Assembly: GCA_052144935.1 (NCBI GenBank)
Contig: JBKQPR010000368.1
Location: forward strand, 1-29,004
Reading direction: 5' to 3'
Length of the DNA: 29,004 nucleotides
Source of the DNA: JOPF133 sp052144935
Lineage (GTDB): Bacteria; Acidobacteriota; Terriglobia; Bryobacterales; Bryobacteraceae
Shown: positions 13,255 through 21,993 of the stretch, in pieces
How positions within the stretch are numbered: position 1 is the stretch's first letter
Layout of the letters: every line of letters starts with the position of its first letter
Translations under genes and position numbers: made by a program
Notes under the pieces: generated by a model
Databases searched by the model: none
Told to the model about the DNA's origin: nothing
The model's input: only the letters and a program-made list of their open reading frames with translations

Positions 13255-16074
13255 ATGGCCTCAAAGTGTTTCCCGCGAGTACACGGAGTACTCGCGCTGC
13301 CGGTCGCCCTCGCTCTTCTGCCTCTGGCTCCGGCCTTCGCCCAGTCGCAGCCGCAAGACGCGGAGTTCGCCAAACTGGTCCGCCAATGGACCACCAAGCC
13401 GGAATTCCTCAGCCCCCTGGTGGACCACTTGCCTAAAGCCGCCGGCGTGCCGAGCCCCAAGGACATGCTCGGCTACTACGTGGGCACGCCCAAAAAGCTC
13501 ACGCGCGTGGCCGATCTCGACCGGTATTACCGCGCGCTGGCCGCCGCTTCGCCGCGCGTGAAGGTGCTGCCGGCAGGCGTCACGGACGAAAATCGCGAGT
13601 GCCTGGTGATCGCGGTCTCCGACGAGAGCAACATCCGCAATCTCGATACGTACAAGGGTTACCTGGCGCGGCTGGCCGATCCGCGCGGCCTTTCCGAGCA
13701 GGAGGCCAAGCGTATCCTGGCGCAGGCCAAGCCTATCTACTGGCTCACCGGCGGACTGCACAGCGCCGAAACCGGCCCGCCCGAAATGCTCATGGAGCTG
13801 GCCTACCGCATCGCCGTGGAAGATTCGCCGCTCTTCGACAACATCCGCAAGAACGTGATCGTGATGATCACTCCCGCCGCCGAGCCCGACGGCCGCGACC
13901 GCTACACCGACTGGTATTACCGCTATAAGATCTCCGAGGAGAACGAGAACGACCGCTTGGCCGGCCCGCCTTACTGGGGCAAGTATATCTACCACGATAA
14001 CAACCGGGATATCAATTACTCGCAAGTTACCATGCGGAACTGGCTGAAGTTCTATCTCCAATGGCATCCGCCGATCATGCACGACTTGCACGAGTCCGAG
14101 CCGTTCATGTACACCTTCAGCGGGCAGGCCCCGCAGAATCCCACGCTCGATCCCATCCTGTATGCCGAGCTGCCCTGGTTTTCGAATTTCGAGATGACCA
14201 AGATGATCTCCTACGGCATGCCGGGCGTGTGGACGCACGCGTTTGTGGATATGTGGTCTCCGGGCTATCTCGGATTCATGTCGTCCAACCACAACGGGAT
14301 GCTGCGGATGTACGAGACCTTCGGCAACGGCGGCGCCAACACCATGCTGCGGCACGTGGAAGGCGGCGCGGGGGGCGGCGGCGGAGGGGGCGGCAGCGAA
14401 GCCGGGGCGCCCGCCGGGGCGCCCGCTGGGCCCGGCGGCGCCAGCATGACCACGCGCGAATGGTACCGTCCGCTGCCGCCTTACCGCCAGGTGGAATGGT
14501 CCATGCGGAATAACACCAATTACATGGAGACCGGCATTCTTTCCGCGCTGGAACTTACCGCCAGTCTTTCCCGGACCGTGCTGGAAAACTTCTACGACAA
14601 GAGCTTCAACTCGATCGAAACCGGCCGCACCAAGCCGCCTTACGGCTACCTCTTGCCGGCGGGCCAGCCGGATATGACGCGCGTGGCGTTTATCGTCAAC
14701 ACGCTGCGGCTGCAGGGCATCGAGGTGGGCCGCTCGACCGCCGAAGTGAAGCTGAAAGACGGCGTATTTCCGGCCGGATCCCTGGTGATCAAGAGTAACC
14801 AGCCTTACGGGCGCCTGGCCAAGATCATGCTCGAAAAGCAGACCTTTCCCGACCCCAACCTGCGGACTTACGACGACACCGCGTGGACCATGGGGTTGAT
14901 GAGCCACGCCGACGTGCGGGAAATCGGCGATGTCGCGTTGTTGGATGTGCCGGTCGAGGCCGTGGATACACTCACCGTCGCGGGAACCGTGAAGGGCGAT
15001 GGGCCGCTGCTGGCGGTGCTCGAGAATGGCGCAAACTCGCTAGCCACGCTGCGGTACCGGTTGAAGGATGTAAAGTTCGAGGCCCTCGAGCAGGCCGCCA
15101 AAGCGGGCGATACGGACCTGCCCGCCGGCAGCCTGCTGGTGGAATCGAGCGCGCGCGCGAAGAGCGAGATTGAGAAACTGGGTCTTCAGGCGGTGGCCCT
15201 GGCGCAGGCGCCCGGCGGGCGCAAACACCTGGTGGACCTTCCGCGCACCGCGGTGTTCAGCACCTGGGGCAGCACGCAGGATGTCGGCTGGGTACGGTAC
15301 GCGTTCGACCATTTCGAGGTGGACTACAACCTGATATATAAGGAGCAGATCCGCAAAGGCAACTTACACGCCAGTTATGACGTGATTGTCATTCCCAGCC
15401 AGGGTGGACGCGGCGGATCCAAGTCGCTGGTGTTCGATATCGAGCCGAAGGCCGGCAGGCCCCTGGCCTACAACAAGACTCCCGAGTATCCCAGCCTGGG
15501 CGCCTATGGCGAAAGCGAGGATATCAGCGGCGGCATGGGCTTGCCCGGAGTGGCGGAGCTGGATAAGTTCGTCAAGGAGGGCGGCGTTTTGATTACCTTG
15601 GGCGCGTCCAGTTACTTCCCCGCGGAGTTCGGCCTGGCCCATACCGTGGACGCCGCGCGTCCCACGCCGCAGTTCTACGCGCCCGGCCCGATTGTGGAGG
15701 CCGAAATCCTCAGGCCCACGCACCCGATCCTCTACGGCTACACGCAGCACACGGTGCCCGTGCGGTACGCCAACGGTCCTCTGCTGCGGGTTCCCAACGA
15801 TCAGCGCGGCCAGGTGCTGATGCAGTTTGCGGGCACCGAAAAATCGGTGCTGAGCGGCCTGATGAAGGGGTTCGCGGAGACGCGCAACCGTCCGGCGATC
15901 ATAGACTCGCCGGAAGGGCGAGGCAGGGTAGTGATGTTCGCGACAAACCCCTGTTACCGCTGGCAGAATCTGGGCGAGTTCAACATGTTAGTCAACGCGA
16001 TCCTGCACTACAACGACTATCCGGCGCCCGCCGCGCCGCCGGAGCCGCGGGGCGGCGCCACGGGAGGACAGTAA
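13255..16074 (+). CDS. secreted M14-family zinc carboxypeptidase, long acidobacterial type
   Basis: A 939-residue exported metallopeptidase. The signal peptide (LALPVALALLPLAPAFAQ) ends near residue 30. The zinc site is visible as H169 and E172 in GLHSAETG, with the third ligand probably H276 or H279 in MHDLHES. The roughly 500 residues after the catalytic domain are of the kind found in large M14 proteins of Acidobacteriota. They include a segment resembling a class I glutamine-amidotransferase-like fold (AVFSTWGS, VIVIPSQGG). Around residue 370 there is a poly-Gly/Ala/Pro run that looks like a flexible insertion. ATG 13255 is preferred over 13240 because of the box at 13243-13248 and the compact signal peptide. 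It probably degrades scavenged peptides outside the cytoplasm. Confidence 0.88.
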   Translation: MASKCFPRVHGVLALPVALALLPLAPAFAQSQPQDAEFAKLVRQWTTKPEFLSPLVDHLPKAAGVPSPKDMLGYYVGTPKKLTRVADLDRYYRALAAASPRVKVLPAGVTDENRECLVIAVSDESNIRNLDTYKGYLARLADPRGLSEQEAKRILAQAKPIYWLTGGLHSAETGPPEMLMELAYRIAVEDSPLFDNIRKNVIVMITPAAEPDGRDRYTDWYYRYKISEENENDRLAGPPYWGKYIYHDNNRDINYSQVTMRNWLKFYLQWHPPIMHDLHESEPFMYTFSGQAPQNPTLDPILYAELPWFSNFEMTKMISYGMPGVWTHAFVDMWSPGYLGFMSSNHNGMLRMYETFGNGGANTMLRHVEGGAGGGGGGGGSEAGAPAGAPAGPGGASMTTREWYRPLPPYRQVEWSMRNNTNYMETGILSALELTASLSRTVLENFYDKSFNSIETGRTKPPYGYLLPAGQPDMTRVAFIVNTLRLQGIEVGRSTAEVKLKDGVFPAGSLVIKSNQPYGRLAKIMLEKQTFPDPNLRTYDDTAWTMGLMSHADVREIGDVALLDVPVEAVDTLTVAGTVKGDGPLLAVLENGANSLATLRYRLKDVKFEALEQAAKAGDTDLPAGSLLVESSARAKSEIEKLGLQAVALAQAPGGRKHLVDLPRTAVFSTWGSTQDVGWVRYAFDHFEVDYNLIYKEQIRKGNLHASYDVIVIPSQGGRGGSKSLVFDIEPKAGRPLAYNKTPEYPSLGAYGESEDISGGMGLPGVAELDKFVKEGGVLITLGASSYFPAEFGLAHTVDAARPTPQFYAPGPIVEAEILRPTHPILYGYTQHTVPVRYANGPLLRVPNDQRGQVLMQFAGTEKSVLSGLMKGFAETRNRPAIIDSPEGRGRVVMFATNPCYRWQNLGEFNMLVNAILHYNDYPAPAAPPEPRGGATGGQ

Positions 16075-16139
16075 AAAGAGCGATCGGCTTTCAGCCACGG
16101 CGCCGATGGCTGATGTGGCCGATTGCCGAGCACACAGCC

Positions 16140-17942
16140 ATGGATCAATACGTAGGACGGTACCGTATCGTCGGCAAGCTGGGCAAGGGCGCGATGGGCG
16201 TGGTTTTTCTGGCGGAGGATCCTCTGCTCAACCGCCAGGTGGCGATGAAAACCATCGACCTTTCGGCGGAGGAACCGGGCCAGCGCGATTTTTTGCGCGA
16301 ACGCCTGCTGCGCGATGCGCGCGCCGCGGCCGGTCTTTCCCATCCCCACATCGTGGGCGTGTTCGACGTGGTGGAGCAGGGCGAGACTGCCTGGCTGGTG
16401 ATGGAGTACGTCGCCGGTGAATCCCTGGCCCAGCGGCTGGCGGCCGGTCCGCCGCTGGATTTCGGTTACGCTCTCCGCATCCTCGCCGAAATGGCCTCGG
16501 CTCTCGACTACACCCACGCCCGCGGCGTGATTCACCGGGATATCAAGCCCTCCAACGTGATGATTGACACGCACGGCGCCGCCAAAATCATGGACTTCGG
16601 AATCGCCCGCCTGTCCGAGGCCCGCACCACCACGCCCACCGGTATGGTGATGGGCACGCTCGAATACATGGCTCCCGAGCAGATCAAGGGCGAACCGTTG
16701 GATGGCCGCGCCGACCAGTTCGCGCTGGCCGCCGTAGCTTACCAAATGCTGACCGGAAGCACGCTGTTCGGGCCGCAGACCATGACCACCCTGACTTACA
16801 AGGCCGTCCACGAGATGCCGCCGCCCGCGCGCGTGCGCAATCCGGCGCTGCCGCCCGGAGTCGACGATGTGCTTTCCCGCGCTTTGCGTAAGCAGCCGGC
16901 CGAACGCTTCGTGAACTGCGCCGGCTTCGTTGGGGCCCTGGGCGCGGCGTTTGCGGGAGACGTTCCCGTAGCGGCGCCGACCGAGCAAACCATCGCCGAG
17001 GCGGCCGCAGGCAAAAAGTGGCTTTGGGCGGGAATCGCGGTGGCGTTGGTGCTGGTCTGCGCGCTGGCGTTGGAGGCCGTCATGCTCGTGCGCCGGCGAA
17101 ATCGCGGCCCGCAGCACGTGGCGGTGGTTCCCCATCGGGTCGTTCCCCCACAGGCCGCTCCCCAGCCGCAGGTGCCCAGCCCTTCTCCCGCGCCTCCTTC
17201 CACCGCTCCGGGCGGCACACCGGCGTCCGCGCCTTCATCCACTGCCCCGGGCGGCACACCGGCGCCCGCGCCTTCATCCACTGCTCCGGGCGGCACACCG
17301 GCGCCCGCGCCTTCATCCACCGCTCCGAAAGGCATGCCCGCGGCGGCCCCGCAAGCGGGGACCAAACCGGCCGCGCTGCCCGCGTCACCACCCCCGATCG
17401 AGCCGAAACCGGAGGCCGCGGCCCCCGGCGTTGCCGACCAATCGGTGGAACAGGCCCGTGGGCTGATCGAGAAGCGGGATTTTGCCGGCGCCGTCGCCCT
17501 ACTCTCCAAAGTAATTGCCAGTCATCCAAACTCCGCGCAGACTTACGAACTTCGCGGCCTGGCCAATCAGGAGCTCAAACTCTTCGAGAATGCCATTCAG
17601 GATTACACCTCGGACCTGCGCCTCAACCCCACGCACGCCTTCGCGCTCCATCAGCGCGGCGTCTGCCATGTGGAACTGAAGCAGGACGCCGCCGCCCTGG
17701 CCGACTTCAACAGGGCCTTGCAGTTGCGGCCCGATTTCGTCTCCACGCTCATCACGCGCGGTCACTTGTTCTTACGGCGGCACCAGCCTATTAAGGCCGT
17801 CGCCGATTTCGACCAGGCCATCAAGCTGGCGCCCAATAGCATACCTGCCTACCTGGGCCGCAGCGCCGCCCGGCGGGAAAACGGCAATCTGATCGGCGCC
17901 GACAAGGACCAGGAAAAGGCCAACGCGCTGAAGCGGCACTGA
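16140..17942 (+). CDS. transmembrane Ser/Thr protein kinase with TPR tail
   Basis: A 600-residue PknB-like kinase. The cytoplasmic kinase domain has the glycine loop GKGAMG (15-20), K37, HRDIKPSN with catalytic D134, DFG at D152 and the APEQ segment, so it should be active. One membrane helix follows (WAGIAVALVLVCALALEAV, about 295-317). Next comes an Ala/Pro-rich stretch with four 13-residue repeats, then four or five tetratricopeptide repeats (about 440-600) on the far side of the membrane. TPRs bind partner proteins, so the tail is probably the sensor. The TPR block looks standard (AIQDYTSDLRLNP, ALADFNRALQLRP, AVADFDQAIKLAP). It sits 65 bases after the peptidase gene; any link to it is unproven. 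Confidence 0.92.
   Translation: MDQYVGRYRIVGKLGKGAMGVVFLAEDPLLNRQVAMKTIDLSAEEPGQRDFLRERLLRDARAAAGLSHPHIVGVFDVVEQGETAWLVMEYVAGESLAQRLAAGPPLDFGYALRILAEMASALDYTHARGVIHRDIKPSNVMIDTHGAAKIMDFGIARLSEARTTTPTGMVMGTLEYMAPEQIKGEPLDGRADQFALAAVAYQMLTGSTLFGPQTMTTLTYKAVHEMPPPARVRNPALPPGVDDVLSRALRKQPAERFVNCAGFVGALGAAFAGDVPVAAPTEQTIAEAAAGKKWLWAGIAVALVLVCALALEAVMLVRRRNRGPQHVAVVPHRVVPPQAAPQPQVPSPSPAPPSTAPGGTPASAPSSTAPGGTPAPAPSSTAPGGTPAPAPSSTAPKGMPAAAPQAGTKPAALPASPPPIEPKPEAAAPGVADQSVEQARGLIEKRDFAGAVALLSKVIASHPNSAQTYELRGLANQELKLFENAIQDYTSDLRLNPTHAFALHQRGVCHVELKQDAAALADFNRALQLRPDFVSTLITRGHLFLRRHQPIKAVADFDQAIKLAPNSIPAYLGRSAARRENGNLIGADKDQEKANALKRH
17193..17348 (+). repeat. 39-bp tandem repeat, four units, in the kinase linker
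   Basis: Four 39-bp units start at 17193, 17232, 17271 and 17310. The middle two differ at a single base. Each encodes a 13-residue module of the form PSSTAPGGTPAPA. The last unit has diverged (APKGMPAAA). The array lengthens the extracytoplasmic linker between membrane helix and TPRs and is likely variable in copy number. Confidence 0.85.
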
Positions 17943-17983
17943 TCCCGGTCCGGAACCTCGGCGTCAACGTAAGGGCAGGCAAC

Positions 17984-19255
17984 TCATCCCGTGAAACTCC
18001 GCGCGGCGGCGATCGTCTGCCGGATATCCTCTTCCGTGTGGGCGGCGGAAACGAAGTCGGCTTCGTATTGCGAAGGCGCCAGGTAAATGCCCTGCTCCAG
18101 CATGTGGCGAAAGAAACGGCCGAAGCGGGCGGTATCCGAGCGCTTGGCCGATTCCCAATCGGTCACCGGCCCCTCGTTGAAGAAGAAGGTGAACATCGAG
18201 CTGGCGCGGTTCACCGTCACACCCCGCGGGTGCCCTGTGGTCCCGGCGGCGCACAGCTCGGCCGTCAGAGCTTCCAGCCGGCCGTAGACCTCCGGGTGCG
18301 TCTTCAGATAGCGCAACATGGCCAGCCCGGCGGCCACCGCCAGCGGGTTTCCGGAAAGCGTGCCCGCCTGGTAGACGGGGCCCACCGGAGCCACCTTGCT
18401 CATGATGTCCCGCCGCCCGCCGTAAGCGCCCACCGGTAAGCCGCCGCCGATCACCTTGCCGAGCGTGGTCAGATCGGGGTGGATGCCGAAGCGCTGTTGC
18501 GCGCCGCCGAAGGCCACGCGGAAGCCGGTCATCACTTCGTCGAAGATCAACAGCGCGCCGGCGCGGGCGGTGATTTCCCGCAGCGCTTCCAGATAGCCCG
18601 GCTGGGGCGGCACGCAGCCCATGTTGCCCACCACCGGCTCCACAATCACCGCCGCGATGCGCCCCGCGTGCGCGTGGAAGGCCTGTTCCACCGCGTCCAC
18701 GGAATTGTACGGCAGCGCGATGGTGGTATCGCAGAAGGCTTTGGGTACGCCCTGCGTATCGGCAATCCCCAGTGTGGCCACGCCGGAGCCGGCCTTGACC
18801 AGCAGCGAATCGACGTGCCCGTGGTAGCAGCCTTCGAACTTGACGGTCAGGTCGCGCCCGGTGAAGCCACGCGCCAACCGGATGGCCGACATGGTCGCCT
18901 CCGTGCCGGAGTTGACCAGCCGCACCATCTCGATCGAGGGCACGGCGTCGCAAATGGCTTCCGCCATTTCGACTTCCTGTTCGGTCGGCGCGCCGAAGCT
19001 GGTGCCGATGGTCAAAGCTCGTTCGAGCGCCGCCAGGATGACGGGATGCCGGTGGCCCAGCAGCAGCGGTCCCCAGGATCCCACGTAGTCGATGTACTCG
19101 TTTCCGTCCACATCGAAGATGTGGGACCCCTGCCCGCGCGCGATGAACGGAGGGCTGCCGCCCACGCTGCGGAAGGCCCGTACGGGCGAGTTGACGCCGC
19201 CCGGAATGAGTTCCTGGGCGCGGCGGAAAAGTGCTTCAGAGGTGGCGTGAATCAT
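17984..19255 (-). CDS. hemL: glutamate-1-semialdehyde 2,1-aminomutase
   Basis: A PLP enzyme that converts glutamate-1-semialdehyde to 5-aminolevulinate, the C5 route to haem. It is 423 residues, the usual size. It shows PGGVNSPVRAF at the N-terminus, NSGTEATMSAIRLAR, the GCYHGH motif, FDEVMTGFR and the PLP-binding K267 in TTLGKVIGGGLP. ATG 19255 is chosen because GAGGAAG lies upstream at suitable distance and homologues begin close to here; the frame extends 13 codons further. Other haem genes are not in the window. It converges with the kinase gene across 41 bases in which no clear terminator was seen. Confidence 0.96.
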   Translation of the reverse strand: MIHATSEALFRRAQELIPGGVNSPVRAFRSVGGSPPFIARGQGSHIFDVDGNEYIDYVGSWGPLLLGHRHPVILAALERALTIGTSFGAPTEQEVEMAEAICDAVPSIEMVRLVNSGTEATMSAIRLARGFTGRDLTVKFEGCYHGHVDSLLVKAGSGVATLGIADTQGVPKAFCDTTIALPYNSVDAVEQAFHAHAGRIAAVIVEPVVGNMGCVPPQPGYLEALREITARAGALLIFDEVMTGFRVAFGGAQQRFGIHPDLTTLGKVIGGGLPVGAYGGRRDIMSKVAPVGPVYQAGTLSGNPLAVAAGLAMLRYLKTHPEVYGRLEALTAELCAAGTTGHPRGVTVNRASSMFTFFFNEGPVTDWESAKRSDTARFGRFFRHMLEQGIYLAPSQYEADFVSAAHTEEDIRQTIAAARSFTG

Positions 19256-19290
19256 GAGGGAAACTTCCTCGAATCGGGGCGGGCGCGATC

Positions 19291-19383
19291 TCACCGCGGA
19301 GACGCGGAGGCCGCAGAGGAAGCGCAGAGAAAAGCCGAGAAGTTCTCTGGGTAATCTCCGTGTTCTCTGCGCCTCTGCGGTGA
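19291..19383. repeat. dispersed repeat in inverted arrangement, copy B
   Basis: The stretch TCACCGCGGAGACGCGGAG (19291-19309) is the reverse complement of the element at 46-64. Downstream, TTCTCTGCGCCTCTGCGGTGA (about 19363-19383) is an opposed copy. The two arms can form a large imperfect hairpin between the flavoprotein gene and hemL. The sequence family is typical of dispersed intergenic repeats in large soil-bacterial genomes. Confidence 0.7.
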
Positions 19384-19411
19384 ATGGGGAGGTTGCGGAG
19401 GAGATAACAGC

Positions 19412-20593
19412 TCATGCCCGAGCTTTCCGCGGCACCAGGCGGCTGAAGCCCAGGCTCATCCCGATTTCGTAGAGGCTGCCGTTGAGATTCTCCAGCAGGC
19501 GGCGCTTCAATCCGAGATAGGGCTGCTTGCCCGAAAACAGGTCCTGCATCACGCCGGAAAAGCGCGGGCTGCGGCGGGTGAACTGTACCATGCGGGCAGG
19601 CACCGATCCGAACAGGAAGCGGCCCAGAAAAACGCGTTTGGCCAGGCGCGAGCCGAATTCCAGGTCGGCGGCGAAATCGTGGCGCAGCAGGCGGCGGTAA
19701 TGCGCGACGCGCTCGGCCAGGCCGCCCACTTCGGCCAGCAGCGAGCGCGCCGCCAGATCGCCGGAGCGGATCGCGTAGTAAAGTCCCTCGCCGGTGATGG
19801 GGTCCACCAGCCCGGCCGCATCGCCCACCGCCATCCAGCCCTCGCCGGCCACCCGGTTGTTCTTCCAGGAACGCGTGTCCAGACACGGCAGCAGATGGCT
19901 GTAGAAAGTCGCGCCCTTGGCGGACAGGCCGCGCTCCGCCATATATTGCTCCAGGCGCTTGCGCAGCACGGCCGCGGGCACCCCTTTGCCGCAGATCCCC
20001 ACCGAGAGGTGACCGCACCGAGGGAACACCCAGATGTAGCCTTCCAGGTGCGGGAGGAACTGGATATCGATGCGGGCCTGCTCCCCGGCCACGTAGTAGC
20101 CCAGCGCCGACATGGTGTCCGCGGGCCCCAGTTCAGTGCCCACCTGGCGCAGGGGGTTGCGCGCGCCGGTGGCCACGATGCAGAAATCGGCGCCGGCCAC
20201 GCCCCCGCTGGTGCGCAGCCGCCAGGACGATCCGCATCGCACCAACTCGGTGACGCGGGCCTTCTCGATCTGCGCCCCGGCGCGTTCGGCGCGCTCCAGC
20301 ATCATACGATTCAGATCGAACCGCGAATAGATCAGCAGCGGCTCGTCGAGCTTGAGCGAAACCTCGCCCGCGTGCGGCGCCCCCAGCACGGTTTCGGTCA
20401 CCAGCCGTTTGGGCGTGGGGTTATCGATCAGAAACGGATACTGATGGTAGGCCTTGTAGGTGAGGCCGCCACCGCAGGGTTTTTCCCAGGCCAGCTTTTC
20501 GTCGAAGAGCTGCACGCGCAAACCGGCCGAGGCCAGTTGCTCCGCGGCGAACGCTCCCGCCGGCCCTCCACCCAGGATGGCGACTTGCTTCAT
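19412..20593 (-). CDS. geranylgeranyl-reductase-family FAD-dependent oxidoreductase
   Basis: A 393-residue flavoprotein. The FAD-binding motif is at the very N-terminus (AILGGGPAGAFAAEQLA), and the second nucleotide motif is GDAAGLVDPITGEGLYYA. The CGGGL segment of the family is also present. Members reduce isoprenoid double bonds in lipids, quinone tails or chlorophyll side chains, or act as halogenase-like monooxygenases. With no photosynthesis genes visible, a role in saturating a polyprenyl chain is a reasonable guess only. The ATG overlaps the stop of the small lipoprotein gene by four bases, so they are co-translated. The hairpin repeat separates it from hemL downstream. Confidence 0.85.
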   Translation of the reverse strand: MKQVAILGGGPAGAFAAEQLASAGLRVQLFDEKLAWEKPCGGGLTYKAYHQYPFLIDNPTPKRLVTETVLGAPHAGEVSLKLDEPLLIYSRFDLNRMMLERAERAGAQIEKARVTELVRCGSSWRLRTSGGVAGADFCIVATGARNPLRQVGTELGPADTMSALGYYVAGEQARIDIQFLPHLEGYIWVFPRCGHLSVGICGKGVPAAVLRKRLEQYMAERGLSAKGATFYSHLLPCLDTRSWKNNRVAGEGWMAVGDAAGLVDPITGEGLYYAIRSGDLAARSLLAEVGGLAERVAHYRRLLRHDFAADLEFGSRLAKRVFLGRFLFGSVPARMVQFTRRSPRFSGVMQDLFSGKQPYLGLKRRLLENLNGSLYEIGMSLGFSRLVPRKARA

Positions 20594-21024
20594 TTCTTTT
20601 TGCCAGTGGGCGGCAGGTCCTCAGGCGACGGCATCTTGCCAGCCCCGCCGCCCGGCATCGCCCCGCCGCCATGCGGGTTGGCCGGGGTGGCGCCCGGAGC
20701 CATCGCGCCGTGCGGAGCGCCGCCGGCGGAATCTTTCCCGATCACCACCCATTTGCTGTTGCGCTGTTCCAGGTGATACTTGATGGACATCCCGTTGGCC
20801 GCCGGGCCGCCCTTGGGGGTAATAGAGGCGGTCACATCGGCCTGGCTGCCGTTGATGTGCACTTCATTGAGGGCCACATCCATGCCCGCCATGTTGAGGC
20901 CCAGCGAAGAGCTGGCCAGGTGATCGATCACCCCCTGACGCAGGGCGTCACGGTCATGGTCCCGGTCGCCGTGGTGGCAGGCGGCGAGGGATAAAAGAAC
21001 GGCAAGGACAGCGGCAGTACGCAC
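20590..21024 (-). CDS. small putative lipoprotein
   Basis: A 144-residue protein of unknown function. The N-terminus VRTAAVLAVLLSLAAC ends in a lipobox (LAAC), so it should be lipid-anchored. The middle (DHLASSSLGLNMAG, VHINGSQADVTASI, KYHLEQRNSKWVV) looks like a compact alpha/beta domain that could bind a partner. The tail is Gly/Pro/Met-rich and disordered, ending KKK. GTG 21024 is preferred to the longer TTG 21039 because TATAAT at 21036-21031 lies six bases upstream, leaving no room for the longer form. It is the first gene of an operon with the flavoprotein. Confidence 0.75.
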   Translation of the reverse strand: MRTAAVLAVLLSLAACHHGDRDHDRDALRQGVIDHLASSSLGLNMAGMDVALNEVHINGSQADVTASITPKGGPAANGMSIKYHLEQRNSKWVVIGKDSAGGAPHGAMAPGATPANPHGGGAMPGGGAGKMPSPEDLPPTGKKK

Positions 21025-21030
21025 TCTTCG

Positions 21031-21036
21031 ATTATA
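21031..21036 (-). promoter_or_regulatory. perfect -10 for a leaderless lipoprotein mRNA
   Basis: TATAAT preceded by TG, then CGAAGA, then GTG. The six-base gap puts the transcript start at the start codon. No recognisable -35 is present. Confidence 0.55.
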
Positions 21037-21039
21037 CAA

Positions 21040-21291
21040 GGGAGGGTGCGGGCTGCTGGGCCAGCGCAGTTGGGGAGGGTGCGCTGGGAGTGCTCGCGGG
21101 GGACCTGCGGACCGGGCCGCGTCTGGGGATCGGCGACGTTCCGGCCAAGTGGCCTTCGACCACAGAGGCCAGTTTCCGGAGAGCCAGTTTTCTGCCCAGT
21201 GACGGGGCCGCGTGCGGGAGCCATGCGGGTGCGATAAACAAGGCCCAGAGTCATGCCCGCGAAGCGCTTGGCTGGAAATCGGTCTCGTGCC
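21040..21291. other. intergenic stretch without a recognised feature
   Basis: About 250 GC-rich bases between two minus-strand genes. Short frames exist on both strands but none has convincing composition, start or family signal. No tRNA-like fold or strong terminator was recognised. Confidence 0.5.
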
Positions 21292-21984
21292 TCAGCCAAG
21301 ACGCCGGCCGCTCACGGGGGCGCGTGCTGGAGGGCAACCGGCACTTTGGCGCGGATTCAACTCGTCGAGGCGGCGGGCGATGGTCTTCCACTCCCGAGCG
21401 CCGAATTCCGCGGTTTGCTTGAGGCATTCGAGGGTTTGGTCCGACAGGCCGGAACGCACGTGCTTTTGGACGTCCTCAACCAGGGCCCGGAGACGAAAGT
21501 AGAGGCCCGGCACACTGGGCGGAACAGCGTTCGGATCGGCGGGAGGCGAGCTGGCTTTCGGTTCAGCGGGACGCGGGGAGCGCCGGGAGCGGACGAAGGC
21601 ACGGATGCGGGCGGCGTTTTCGGGAACGATGGGCACCTGTTCGCCATCGATTTCGATGCAGTTGTCTTCCAAGGCGGCGGCGATCTCGCGGTAATCTTCG
21701 GCCGAGATGCGGGCCAGGGTGGACAGACGGAAGTAGGCCGCTCCGAACTCTTCATACTGGCTGATGACGCGATCGGCGTGCCTGCGGCTGAGGCCGATGT
21801 ACCGCTGGCAGAAATCGTCCCAGGTTAAGCCCAACTTGTCGTGGCAGCCGGTGTCCTTCATCTGCTTCAAGGACAGCGCCTGGGCCGCCGAGCACTTGTT
21901 GGCGATCAGGGCGAAAGCTTGCTGGCGCCCCACCCAGGCGCCCATGTCGATCCAGTCCTCGGTCGCTTGCGTAGTTTCTTCCAT
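21292..21984 (-). CDS. hypothetical protein, possible DNA-binding regulator
   Basis: A 230-residue soluble protein not assigned to a named family. The centre is helical, with an HTH-like stretch (LTWDDFCQRYIGLSRRHADRVI) followed by YEEFGAAYFRLSTLARIS. This layout of a short recognition segment, then an EFG.AYF strand and a block about whether to respond resembles small hypothetical regulators in acidobacteria. The C-terminal part is Pro/Arg-rich, then helical again. ATG 21984 is chosen with GGAAA nine bases upstream; ATG 21990 is the alternative. Two nearly identical palindromes lie just upstream and could be its own binding sites. Function otherwise unknown. Confidence 0.65.
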   Translation of the reverse strand: MEETTQATEDWIDMGAWVGRQQAFALIANKCSAAQALSLKQMKDTGCHDKLGLTWDDFCQRYIGLSRRHADRVISQYEEFGAAYFRLSTLARISAEDYREIAAALEDNCIEIDGEQVPIVPENAARIRAFVRSRRSPRPAEPKASSPPADPNAVPPSVPGLYFRLRALVEDVQKHVRSGLSDQTLECLKQTAEFGAREWKTIARRLDELNPRQSAGCPPARAPVSGRRLG

Positions 21985-21993
21985 AACCATGCG

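Noticed and set aside
14368..14446. Poly-Gly/Ala run in the M14 peptidase as a frameshift or assembly fault
   Set aside because: The frame is kept on both sides and normal peptidase sequence resumes, so it is a flexible insertion.
18219..18231. CACCCCGCGGGTG palindrome as another copy of the dispersed repeat
   Set aside because: It lies in a conserved-looking part of hemL (HPRGVTVNR) and lacks the GGGCCCAG half of the repeat.
20928..21299. Minus-strand 123-codon frame covering the gap at 21040-21291
   Set aside because: It overlaps the lipoprotein gene start, has Arg/Pro/Thr-rich random composition and no ribosome site.
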